Below, one piece after another: positions 7,963-14,902 of a stretch of DNA of 32,503 nucleotides. Made by a program: the position numbers and the translations under genes. Below the pieces are notes generated by a model. It was not told where the DNA came from, ran no database searches, and was given only the letters and a program-made list of their open reading frames with translations. The stretch is from Candidatus Nomurabacteria bacterium RIFCSPLOWO2_01_FULL_42_20 (GTDB lineage: Bacteria > Patescibacteriota > Minisyncoccia > Phycocordibacterales > CAZVEC01). The DNA lies in NCBI GenBank assembly GCA_001785965.1, contig MFVF01000005.1:11329-43831 (forward strand), given 5' to 3'. Position 1 is the first letter of the stretch. The number at the start of each line of letters is the position of its first letter.

Positions 7963-8970
7963 ATGAAAACAAATATTAATTATAAAGATATCGAAAAACT
8001 GTTTGATGATAAATTAAGCGATTATGTCAAAAATAAGATTACCGGCTACAAGCTGGCTTATTCTCCGCTTAGTGAAAATGAGAAGGAGCAGGTTTTAATC
8101 AGAATCGTCAATACTCTGCTTGACCCGTTTTTAGTCTACTCCGGACCGCATAGATTAAAGCAGTGGGAAAAGGGCTGGGGCCAAAATCTTGCAGAGTTTA
8201 AAAAAGAAAAAACAGCTGATTCAGTGTTTCCTCATTACCACGGCAAATACGAAATCAATCGGCTTAATCAAAGTTTTGTCAAAGGCATGTCGCCAAATTA
8301 CGAAAGAAACATGCTTTATGTCATTCTCGATTATGTTTTTGACAAATACTTGAGAGAAGCGGAAAATATTTATGAATTCGGATGCGGCACCGGCCATAAT
8401 CTTCTGAAAGTCCGCGAAGTCAATCCGTCCGCCAATCTTTTTGGCCTTGATTGGGCAAAATCATCGCAAAAGATCATTAAGCAAATGTCCGATTCCGGCT
8501 TAGCGGGAAATATCAGGGGATATAACTTCGATTTTTTTAAGCCGAGTAAAAAAATAAAACTTGCAGATAATTCGACAATTTATACCGTCGCGGCTATTGA
8601 GCAGATCGGCTTAAATTATAAGGCGTTTGTTTCTTACCTGTTAAAAAACAAGCCGGATATTTGCCTGCATGTAGAACCGATCGCCGAACTGCTTGATGAA
8701 AACAAGCTGATTGATAATTTGTCCATTAAGTATTTTAGAAAAAGGAATTATTTAAATGGCTACCTGGATTATCTAAAAAAGCTGGAAAAAGAAAATAAAA
8801 TACAAATACTTGAAGCCAAAAGGACTTACATCGGGAGCCTGTTTATCGAAGGTTATTCAATAATCGCCTGGAAGCCCGTCTACAGGTGCGCATCATCACC
8901 CGATGCGCCCGTTTGCCGCGCTTCAAAGGACGGTGCGCGGCATGATTTCGCTAAATCAAATGACAAATAA
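7963..8970 (+). CDS. Class I SAM-dependent methyltransferase
   Basis: A 335-residue protein with SAM-binding motif I YEFGCGTGHNL at about 137-147, followed by FGLDWA (motif II region). No membrane segment or signal is seen, so it should act in the cytoplasm, probably methylating a sugar or a surface-glycan intermediate given its neighbours (inference). The start at 7963 is the first ATG after the leader hairpin; the open frame reaches back to 7873, but that part is the leader and the GC palindromes. The last 30 or so residues (PVYRCASSPDAPV onward) are encoded by palindromic repeat and by the hairpin element of the next gene, so the original C-terminus was probably the IIAWK region. It overlaps the next start (8960) by 11 nt. 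Confidence 0.75.
   Translation: MKTNINYKDIEKLFDDKLSDYVKNKITGYKLAYSPLSENEKEQVLIRIVNTLLDPFLVYSGPHRLKQWEKGWGQNLAEFKKEKTADSVFPHYHGKYEINRLNQSFVKGMSPNYERNMLYVILDYVFDKYLREAENIYEFGCGTGHNLLKVREVNPSANLFGLDWAKSSQKIIKQMSDSGLAGNIRGYNFDFFKPSKKIKLADNSTIYTVAAIEQIGLNYKAFVSYLLKNKPDICLHVEPIAELLDENKLIDNLSIKYFRKRNYLNGYLDYLKKLEKENKIQILEAKRTYIGSLFIEGYSIIAWKPVYRCASSPDAPVCRASKDGARHDFAKSNDK
8876..8911. repeat. Palindromic element pair, copy 1
   Basis: Begins with CCGTCTACAGGTGC (8876-8889), then a hairpin GCATC-7 nt-GATGC, ending GCCCG. The same 14-nt head and GCCCG end, around a different hairpin, occur at 9563-9595. It lies at the 3' end of the first methyltransferase and is read there as PVYRCASSPDAPV. Confidence 0.7.
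8914..8962 (+). promoter_or_regulatory. Start-codon double-hairpin element, copy E2
   Basis: Hairpin 1: TGCCGCGC (8914-8921), 13-nt loop, GCGCGGCA (8935-8942). Hairpin 2 abuts it: TGATTT, CGCT, AAATCA (8953-8958), one nt, ATG 8960. Copy E4 has the identical 8-13-8-6-4-6-1-ATG geometry with compensatory changes in the first stem. Confidence 0.65.
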
Positions 8971-9874
8971 CATATCAGAACAAATTGCGCGTAACTTATG
9001 CAAAGAGAATTATAAAATTGATCAAAATGGAATATTGCATTCCGAATATTTAAGAGACCCTGAAACGCTCCATTCAAAAAATGTTTGGGAGAAAATATAT
9101 AACTTTGACATGGACGCGTTTAAAAAGGACAGAGATGATTTTTTCAGGAGCAAGCTGGAAGATCATATAAACCACATAAGAAAAAGTTATGTATTTAACC
9201 CCAGCTCTATCTGTTTAGAGATAGGCTCCGGTCCCGCGTATATCGGAGAATATATTATGAAAGAGTTTGATTCTTTTTATGCGGGAATTGATTTTAATTA
9301 TGAAATGCTTTTAACGGTAAAAAAATATTTTGACCAAAAAGGTTTTAAAAAATATCTCTTGATATACGGGGATATAAAAAACATGCCTGTTAAAGACAAT
9401 GTAATCGATTTCATATACGGCGGGGGAGTCATTGAGCATTTTCCCAATACGGGCCTTGTTTTAAGAGAACTTTACAGGGTCTTGAAAGCAGGCGGAGTGT
9501 CTTTCAATTCGGTTCCTTGCTTCAATTTCTCGTGGATTTTTCTTAGGTCTTTTGCAAATATTCCGTCTACAGGTGCCGCCACGAACGGCGGCCCGAGCGC
9601 GCCGATTTTTTTAAAGAAAGTTTTTGAGTACATCCATATTGGGCTTTTAAAAAATAAAATTCTGGATAAGTTTTACGGCTACGAGTTAAGCTTTACGAGG
9701 AATTCATTGAGAAAATTGCACGAAAGAAACGGCTTTAAAGATATAACCATCGGGCCCTTTGCCTGCCATCCGTCGATAAGAAAATTAAGGAATCCAATTT
9801 TAAGGAAATTATATTTTAATGTTCAAAAATCCGGCCTGACATCCTTTTTCCATTATGTCTTTGCTAAAAAATAA
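8960..9874 (+). CDS. Class I SAM-dependent methyltransferase (glycan cluster)
   Basis: A 304-residue methyltransferase with SAM motif I CLEIGSGPAYIGEYI starting near residue 85, an acidic AGIDFN motif II, and the FIYGGGVIEHFPNTGLVLRE post-motif region typical of the UbiE/type-11 group. Likely substrate: a sugar or lipid-linked glycan, judged only from context. I start it at 8960, directly after the E2 hairpin element; the frame is open to 8903, but that part is repeat sequence overlapping the previous gene. Residues about 202-214 (STGAATNGGPSAP) come from a palindromic element in the gene, and the flanking sequence reads naturally without them. It ends at 9874, where the TAA overlaps an ATG (TAATG). 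Confidence 0.75.
   Translation: MTNNISEQIARNLCKENYKIDQNGILHSEYLRDPETLHSKNVWEKIYNFDMDAFKKDRDDFFRSKLEDHINHIRKSYVFNPSSICLEIGSGPAYIGEYIMKEFDSFYAGIDFNYEMLLTVKKYFDQKGFKKYLLIYGDIKNMPVKDNVIDFIYGGGVIEHFPNTGLVLRELYRVLKAGGVSFNSVPCFNFSWIFLRSFANIPSTGAATNGGPSAPIFLKKVFEYIHIGLLKNKILDKFYGYELSFTRNSLRKLHERNGFKDITIGPFACHPSIRKLRNPILRKLYFNVQKSGLTSFFHYVFAKK
9563..9595. repeat. Palindromic element pair, copy 2 (inside methyltransferase gene)
   Basis: CCGTCTACAGGTGC (9563-9576) identical to copy 1, then CGCC-5-6 nt-GGCG and GCCCG. Here it is read in a different frame (PSTGAATNGGPSAP) from copy 1, without breaking either gene. Confidence 0.7.
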
Positions 9875-9890
9875 TGCCCGGCACCTGGTA

Positions 9891-9927
9891 TGATTCTACT
9901 GAATCACATATTTTGCTAAATCATATG
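9891..9927 (+). promoter_or_regulatory. Start-codon hairpin element, tandem copy E3
   Basis: First unit: TGATTC (9891-9896), TACT, GAATCA (9901-9906), C, then ATA at 9908 where the other copies have ATG. The second unit follows at once: ATTT, TGCT, AAAT (9918-9921), CAT, ATG 9925. It looks like a tandem duplication whose first start codon has decayed to ATA. Confidence 0.55.
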
Positions 9928-10923
9928 CGCAACATTGTTATACAAATATCAAATTACAACAGATTAAAAAAAAATAAGATATTTGATATTGATATTGACC
10001 CTAATTTGTCTGTTTATGTTACATTGAAGGATTTTTTACGAGCGCATGGAATTTCTCTCTTTACCCCTGATATGATAAATAGCAGTGAAACGGAATGCGC
10101 CATTTATATGAATGTGCCATATCCATGGGATATTGAGAGTTGGAAAAAAATTATTCGAACTAAAAATAATATATTGTTTGCCGTAGAACCGCAAATGATT
10201 AACCCGTTTAACTATTCGAAAATCCTCCAGATGTTTTTTAAGAAAATATATACGTGGAATACAGCGCTCGTAGATAATGAAAAATATTTTCAATATAATA
10301 TTGCTCAATCAAATATTGGTTTGGATATTAATACAAAGCCTTTTACGTCCAAGAAGTTTTTAACGTTTGTGGTGGGGAATAAAGGTTTACCACTTATTCT
10401 TTCTATATTGGTGAAGATGGGCATCTTTTCAGAAAAAGAACTCTACAACGAAAGATTAAAAGCACTGGAATATTTTGAAAATAATATACCAGAAAACTTT
10501 GATCTTTATGGAAAGGGTTGGAATAAACCAAAAGATTCTAAAAAATATAAAACATATAAGGGGTCCGTAGATAATAAGATTGAGGTAATTTCAAATTACA
10601 AGTTTTGTTTGTGTTTTGAAAATGCAACAGAAATGAACGGATATATAACTGAAAAAATATTTGATTGTTTTAAGGCAAAGTGTATACCAATTTACTGGGG
10701 AGCGAGTGATATAGAGAAATATATACCAAAAGATTGCTTCATTGATTTTAGAGTTTTTGGCGGCTATGGCGAGCTGATTCTTTATCTTAAGAACATGAAA
10801 GAAGAAGAATATAACAGGCGGATTGACAGCATTGAGAAACTTTTGCTCGACGAGAAATTTATGCGTACTTGGTTTGAAGACGGCTGGGTAAAAGATTTCT
10901 CTAAGAAATTAGGAATTTTATGA
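9925..10923 (+). CDS. GT10-like glycosyltransferase (alpha-1,3-fucosyltransferase family)
   Basis: A 332-residue protein whose C-terminal half carries the GT10 signature: FENATEMNGYITEKIFD (from about residue 231) followed by CIPIYWGASDIEKYIP (about 253-268) and a DCFIDFRVF segment. GT10 enzymes use GDP-fucose or related donors to decorate glycans; whether this one uses fucose is not visible. The start at 9925 follows the E3 hairpin element. An alternative start at 9874 (TAATG with the previous stop) would add a 17-residue tail made of repeat sequence. Codon use is more AT-rich than its neighbours, with fewer GC-ending codons, which may hint at separate acquisition. It overlaps the next gene by 4 nt. 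Confidence 0.8.
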   Translation: MRNIVIQISNYNRLKKNKIFDIDIDPNLSVYVTLKDFLRAHGISLFTPDMINSSETECAIYMNVPYPWDIESWKKIIRTKNNILFAVEPQMINPFNYSKILQMFFKKIYTWNTALVDNEKYFQYNIAQSNIGLDINTKPFTSKKFLTFVVGNKGLPLILSILVKMGIFSEKELYNERLKALEYFENNIPENFDLYGKGWNKPKDSKKYKTYKGSVDNKIEVISNYKFCLCFENATEMNGYITEKIFDCFKAKCIPIYWGASDIEKYIPKDCFIDFRVFGGYGELILYLKNMKEEEYNRRIDSIEKLLLDEKFMRTWFEDGWVKDFSKKLGIL

Positions 10924-13121
10924 TCATTCCCATTATTGTTTTTTCAGCTTTTGTTCTTTCCATTTCATATAAAATGCTGCCCGCCAGCGGGCTCGTAAGC
11001 TATGTGGATACCGTCTATTTTTTCCCTGACAGTGTCTTTAATTTTTTTTCTACTTGGCGGGAATCTTTTTTGGGAACTTATAATCCTTCTCTTTTTGGCA
11101 TACCTATTACCGGAAATTTTCCTAGAATTTTGGATTTTTTCGGCGTTTCGGACAATGTCGCATCCTATCTTTTAAACTACGCGCCGGTCCTGATTTTGTG
11201 CCTTTTGGTGTTCTATATAACCAAAAAAATATCAAATAATAATTTTTACGCTTACTTTGCTGGGTTTTTCATCATCCTCAATAATTTCATTTTTCAGCAA
11301 TTTCTGATATGGCCCGGGCATTATTTCTATAATGTCATCGGACTGGTTTTGCTTTTCTATCAGACTTATAAAATATTCAAGCGGGATGACGGGTTGAAAT
11401 TAAAAGACATCGCTATCTTGATTCTGATTTCTGTTTTTGCCATTCATCCTGTTTTCTTTGCGATATATTCGGCTTATCTTTTTTGCTTTTTTATATTTTA
11501 TTTCCTTAAGATTAAGAAAAATAAAGTCAAATACGCTCTTTCAGTTTTGGCCGTGTTTGCCGGAATCGCTACCATTCATTTGTATTGGATTATTCCTTTT
11601 GTTTTAAACAGTTTCTACCAGTCAGTGGCCGAAAGCTACAACGGAAATTTAATGGCCATACTTGATAGCTATGCCAAAATGGTTACTTATTCAAATTCAA
11701 TCAATTATTACAATTATCCCGGCCTTTTTTCTTCACTGCTTAATAAGGACATCGGGCAATATTTGTTTTATTTCATATATTTCGGCCTGCTTATCGGCGT
11801 AGTCTATAAAATTAAAGAACAAATAAACACTAAAGGAAGAAATTTCCTATTTTTTATGCTCTTGGTGTATGTGATTTTCTTTGCCTTGGCCATGGGCCCG
11901 AAGGAAAAGTTTTTGGGCGACGCCTGGATGTATGTTTTTAACAATGTTCCATTTTTTGGATTTTTCAGATCTTTCACCAGATTTCTGATCGTCTCGCTAA
12001 CCTCGTCAATATTCATATTCGCCCTGTTTATTAGGGGATGGACGGCTTTGCCAAAGCGCAAAAATTTCATTGTCGGAATAGCGGGCATGTTTTTGCTCTC
12101 GGCTAACTTGATATTTTTTACTGGGAACCTAGATGGTGGAATAGGACCTGCAAAAATACCAGAGGAATATTATAAGGTTAACGAGAAATATTTTAAAAAT
12201 GATCCCGCGAATTTCAGCTTCATTTCATACCCCAATGTTCCATACGAAGCGTATACTTGGTCCATAAACAAAAATATCGATTTATTTATTTCCGACATAT
12301 ATTTCAATCTTTATTTTTTTTCAAAACCGGCGGTTTATAACGATCTCTCGGTTCAAATACAAAGAAGAGACAATTTTTTTAAGGACCTTTTTAAATTTGA
12401 ATTTAAGCCGTATGAAAATCTTGATAAAGATTTATCTCTTTTAAATACTAAATATGTTTTTGTCCATAAGGATCTTGTGGATATTCTGAATAAAGGCGTT
12501 TTGAATAGAGGCGAGGCGTATAAATATGATAATTATATCAAGCATTTCGAAAATAACCCGAAATATATTTTAAGAGAAGAAAACAAATATTTTTATTTGT
12601 TTGAATTCAGAGATTTTCCGCCTATTTTATCCGCCGAAGGTTTGTCTTTTTACCGCATTTTTGACACCAAATATAAGTTAATTATAAAAAATCTTAAAGC
12701 AAAAACCGATCTGTCCTTCCTGTCTTCTTTCCATCAGGCCTGGTATTTGTATTTGGCAGAGAGCGCCGATAATAGCGGAACCCTTCGGTACGAGAGAACT
12801 ATTTTTGAAGGGGAAGAATTGTCATACCTTTGGAGAAAGCCTGTTTTTGACGATACGCACAAAACAGTTTACGATTACGCCAACGGCTGGGAAATAGACC
12901 CTGATTACATAAAGAAAAATTTTGACAGAAATTTTTACAAAGAAAACCCCGATGGCTCCATTGATATAGAATTAACTTTGTATTTCAAGCCCCAGTCATA
13001 TTTTTATTTAGGACTCATCATATCCGGGTTTATGTTATTGACCTGTGTTGGATATTTAACTTTTTATTCCATTAGAAATAAAAAAAGAAAACGGGAGCCT
13101 TTAGTGGTGAATATTACTTAA
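10920..13121 (+). CDS. Large multi-pass membrane protein (GT-C / YfhO-like)
   Basis: A 733-residue integral membrane protein with about ten or more hydrophobic helices in its first 400 residues, a soluble, presumably extracytoplasmic, region of about 290 residues and a final helix (FYLGLIISGFMLLTCVGYLTF). The block NNVPFFGFFRSFTRFLIV near residue 341 recurs in a related form (ENIPFWRVFRDTTKWLAPM) in the membrane protein at 14877, so the two are distant relatives. The architecture fits GT-C glycosyltransferases or YfhO-type proteins that use polyprenyl-linked sugars outside the membrane. An internal palindrome (GCCCGC-CA-GCGGGC, 10979-10992) encodes LPASG. The start overlaps the previous stop (ATGA). 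It converges on, and overlaps by 8 nt, the LamG gene. Confidence 0.65.
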   Translation: MIIPIIVFSAFVLSISYKMLPASGLVSYVDTVYFFPDSVFNFFSTWRESFLGTYNPSLFGIPITGNFPRILDFFGVSDNVASYLLNYAPVLILCLLVFYITKKISNNNFYAYFAGFFIILNNFIFQQFLIWPGHYFYNVIGLVLLFYQTYKIFKRDDGLKLKDIAILILISVFAIHPVFFAIYSAYLFCFFIFYFLKIKKNKVKYALSVLAVFAGIATIHLYWIIPFVLNSFYQSVAESYNGNLMAILDSYAKMVTYSNSINYYNYPGLFSSLLNKDIGQYLFYFIYFGLLIGVVYKIKEQINTKGRNFLFFMLLVYVIFFALAMGPKEKFLGDAWMYVFNNVPFFGFFRSFTRFLIVSLTSSIFIFALFIRGWTALPKRKNFIVGIAGMFLLSANLIFFTGNLDGGIGPAKIPEEYYKVNEKYFKNDPANFSFISYPNVPYEAYTWSINKNIDLFISDIYFNLYFFSKPAVYNDLSVQIQRRDNFFKDLFKFEFKPYENLDKDLSLLNTKYVFVHKDLVDILNKGVLNRGEAYKYDNYIKHFENNPKYILREENKYFYLFEFRDFPPILSAEGLSFYRIFDTKYKLIIKNLKAKTDLSFLSSFHQAWYLYLAESADNSGTLRYERTIFEGEELSYLWRKPVFDDTHKTVYDYANGWEIDPDYIKKNFDRNFYKENPDGSIDIELTLYFKPQSYFYLGLIISGFMLLTCVGYLTFYSIRNKKRKREPLVVNIT

Positions 13122-14190
13122 GAAGATAAAGAAGCTGAATCTCTTTGGCGCTTAAGACTCGGTTGTAAATGCGGATTTCGCCGAGAAACCCTTTCCAGAA
13201 AAGAGGCAGGCCGCGCCCTATGTCCAATGTTTTATCGCCTTTTGTAAAAACTGAATGGGTTTTATTCTCGGCTATTATTTCGCCGTTTCTGTATATTTTC
13301 ATGCCGTCAATTCCTGAAATGAAAACCCAATGAGCCGTTTCATCATACCACGGCAATTTAAATTCAGTCGTCAATCTTCCGCCCGCATCTATGTCCCCGT
13401 AATCCCACATTATCATGTTGCCGACCCAGGGAAAATGTATGTTGATTCTGTTCGCGCTGTCATCAGGATTAGCTATTATGACGGAAGTAGTTTTAGCTTC
13501 ATCGGGCTTTGCCCAGAACTCAATCGTTATCTCGGCTCCAGGAGAATCGAGTCCGCTTAAGCCGATATTCTCGTAATCATCAACACCATTAAAACTTTTA
13601 TTGAATTTCCGATGGCCGGCCAATCCGGAAGCTTTCGCCCAAATATTGAGATCCGAACCAATTTCAAATCTATTTAGATCAGTGCCGCCGTCGCTCCCGG
13701 CAGATTGTTTAAGAAATTTGTCTGAATTCAGCAATGAAGTTAGAACCCAACCTTCTTGTCCCGCGGCATATGCGTAATAGAAAAGGCCGTCGGCGGAATT
13801 AACGGGATCCGCGGGCAGAATTTTTAAAAAAGAACTGCCGGATAATTCAGTAAAATCCACGGGTATCCAGCCCTTGCCGTTTGTCTTTTGGTAATTATTT
13901 TGATTTGAACAATGGTAGGACCAGCCCGCTGGCAAAGAAGGAAGATCAAGGTTCGCGCAACTGGGGTCATTGGAGGGGAGCGATATGTAGACCGCATTGC
14001 TTGGAGCGGGAAGCGTGACTTTTAAAATACTATTCAAGAAATTAAGATCATTGATGCGCGTTCGGTCTTGACCCTCAATTGCCAGTTCTTTCAAATACGG
14101 CTTGCCGTATTGCATATACGAAGAAACGGCAATGGCAACGATACCAAGGTAAATGAGAATTTTTAGCACGATGCTTCTATTAATTTTCAT
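13114..14190 (-). CDS. Surface-anchored LamG/concanavalin-like domain protein with pseudopilin-like N-terminus
   Basis: A 358-residue protein: one N-terminal membrane helix (about 7-26), a pseudopilin-like stretch (GQDRTRINDLNFLNSILKV) and a cysteine-containing middle (PSCANLDLPSLPAGWSYHC), then a C-terminal LamG/laminin-G-like beta-sandwich (about 195-355) with NGVDDYENIGLS, ITIEFWAKPDEAK and the typical ending GEIRIYNRVLSAKEIQLLY. Such domains bind carbohydrates; the protein is probably displayed on the cell surface. It points toward the glycan operon and overlaps its last gene by 8 nt. The start at 14190 follows hairpin element E4; the frame is open to 14259 but that part is the element. 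The pilin prepilin-peptidase motif is not visible, so pilus assembly is uncertain. Confidence 0.75.
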   Translation of the reverse strand: MKINRSIVLKILIYLGIVAIAVSSYMQYGKPYLKELAIEGQDRTRINDLNFLNSILKVTLPAPSNAVYISLPSNDPSCANLDLPSLPAGWSYHCSNQNNYQKTNGKGWIPVDFTELSGSSFLKILPADPVNSADGLFYYAYAAGQEGWVLTSLLNSDKFLKQSAGSDGGTDLNRFEIGSDLNIWAKASGLAGHRKFNKSFNGVDDYENIGLSGLDSPGAEITIEFWAKPDEAKTTSVIIANPDDSANRINIHFPWVGNMIMWDYGDIDAGGRLTTEFKLPWYDETAHWVFISGIDGMKIYRNGEIIAENKTHSVFTKGDKTLDIGRGLPLFWKGFLGEIRIYNRVLSAKEIQLLYLLK

Positions 14191-14236
14191 ATGATTTAAC
14201 AAAATCATGTCGCGTAATGTCGATTGAAACGCGACA
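14188..14236 (-). promoter_or_regulatory. Start-codon double-hairpin element, copy E4
   Basis: On the minus strand: TGTCGCGT, 13-nt loop, ACGCGACA (stem 14229-14236 with 14208-14215), then TGATTT, TGTT, AAATCA, T, ATG 14190. Spacing is identical to E2; the first stem differs at two base pairs with both partners changed, and the loop begins TTCAA in both. Confidence 0.65.
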
Positions 14237-14245
14237 CTTAATTTA

Positions 14246-14251
14246 ATGATA
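14246..14251 (-). promoter_or_regulatory. Probable -10 box of the LamG gene
   Basis: TATCAT on the minus strand, 10 nt before hairpin 1 of element E4, with a weak -35-like TTAACC about 17-18 nt further up. The transcript would begin just before the hairpins. Confidence 0.4.
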
Positions 14252-14291
14252 GCATACAAAGATATTTTGGGTTAAAAAACTAGACGCAGTT

Positions 14292-14319
14292 TTGCTTTTG
14301 GTGGGATTTAGGGTAAAAT
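14292..14319 (+). promoter_or_regulatory. Promoter of leader B
   Basis: TTGCTT (14292-14297), 16-nt spacer, TAAAAT (14314-14319), followed by leader B. Confidence 0.55.
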
Positions 14320-14325
14320 ATAAAA

Positions 14326-14370
14326 ATTGGTTAGCACGAACCGAGCGATTGGGCGTGTTTTTTATTAATA
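14326..14370 (+). terminator. Leader B: terminator-like hairpin before the start codon
   Basis: AATTGGTTAGCACG, then a hairpin pairing CACG (14335-14338) plus CC with GG plus CGTG (14354-14357), then T6 and ATTAATA. It matches leader C in the upstream TTGGTT(A/G)GCAC and the downstream T-tract-ATTAATA, while the stem sequence differs and pairing is kept. Confidence 0.55.
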
Positions 14371-14372
14371 CA

Positions 14373-14385
14373 GAGGTAAAACCTC
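14373..14385 (+). promoter_or_regulatory. Shine-Dalgarno sequestered in a 5-bp hairpin
   Basis: GAGGT-AAA-ACCTC directly precedes ATG 14387. The SD-like GAGGT can pair fully with ACCTC, so ribosome access to this gene may depend on opening the stem. Confidence 0.5.
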
Positions 14386-14386
14386 A

Positions 14387-14902
14387 ATGAATAAAAAAGG
14401 ATTTCTATTTTTGAGACAGCATTTATTGGAGGGACTATTATTGCTTGTCATAATCGGTTTTTTCCTTGTTCAGCGTTTGGACGTTATTTTTATGGCGGCC
14501 ATTATTTTCGCTTACCTCGTCATTGTTTTTCTCAATGACAATTTTCTTTATCGAATAAAAAAGGGAGCGGGGGACGTTAAAAAAAATAGGCAGTACGGGA
14601 TATTGTTTTTGATGATTATTGCTTTGATGCTTATCTGGCAGTTTAGCCCCGAATCAATAATATTCACTGCTATTTTTATCGCCTTCGCGCTTTACCGGTG
14701 GGACGGCAGAATTGTCGCCGGCGGAGCCTTGATTTCTCTAGCTTCGTCTCTTTTTCTTTTGATTGTGGAGAGAGACGCCTTGGCTGAACAAATGACTCTC
14801 TACGCTTTCTATCTTTTCGCCATAGCCGCGGTTTTGGCCATAATTGAATATAAACGATCCCAAAAATTAATAACCAATGTCAGAAAAATTAGAAAAATAT
14901 AA
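14387..14902 (+). CDS. Small polytopic membrane protein, unknown function
   Basis: A 171-residue protein that is mostly hydrophobic, with about six predicted membrane helices (roughly 14-30, 32-50, 69-86, 88-104, 110-127, 137-155) and a basic C-terminal tail. I do not recognise a family. It overlaps the next gene by 26 nt in another frame, so the two membrane proteins are probably co-translated. Its leader holds a terminator-like hairpin and an SD-masking hairpin, which suggests tight control of expression. The start at 14387 is the first ATG after these. Confidence 0.7.
   Translation: MNKKGFLFLRQHLLEGLLLLVIIGFFLVQRLDVIFMAAIIFAYLVIVFLNDNFLYRIKKGAGDVKKNRQYGILFLMIIALMLIWQFSPESIIFTAIFIAFALYRWDGRIVAGGALISLASSLFLLIVERDALAEQMTLYAFYLFAIAAVLAIIEYKRSQKLITNVRKIRKI

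Noticed and set aside
9874-9924. N-terminal extension of the GT10 gene from the TAATG overlap at 9874
   Set aside because: The residues are encoded by hairpin repeats and have no similarity to the family; kept only as an alternative start.
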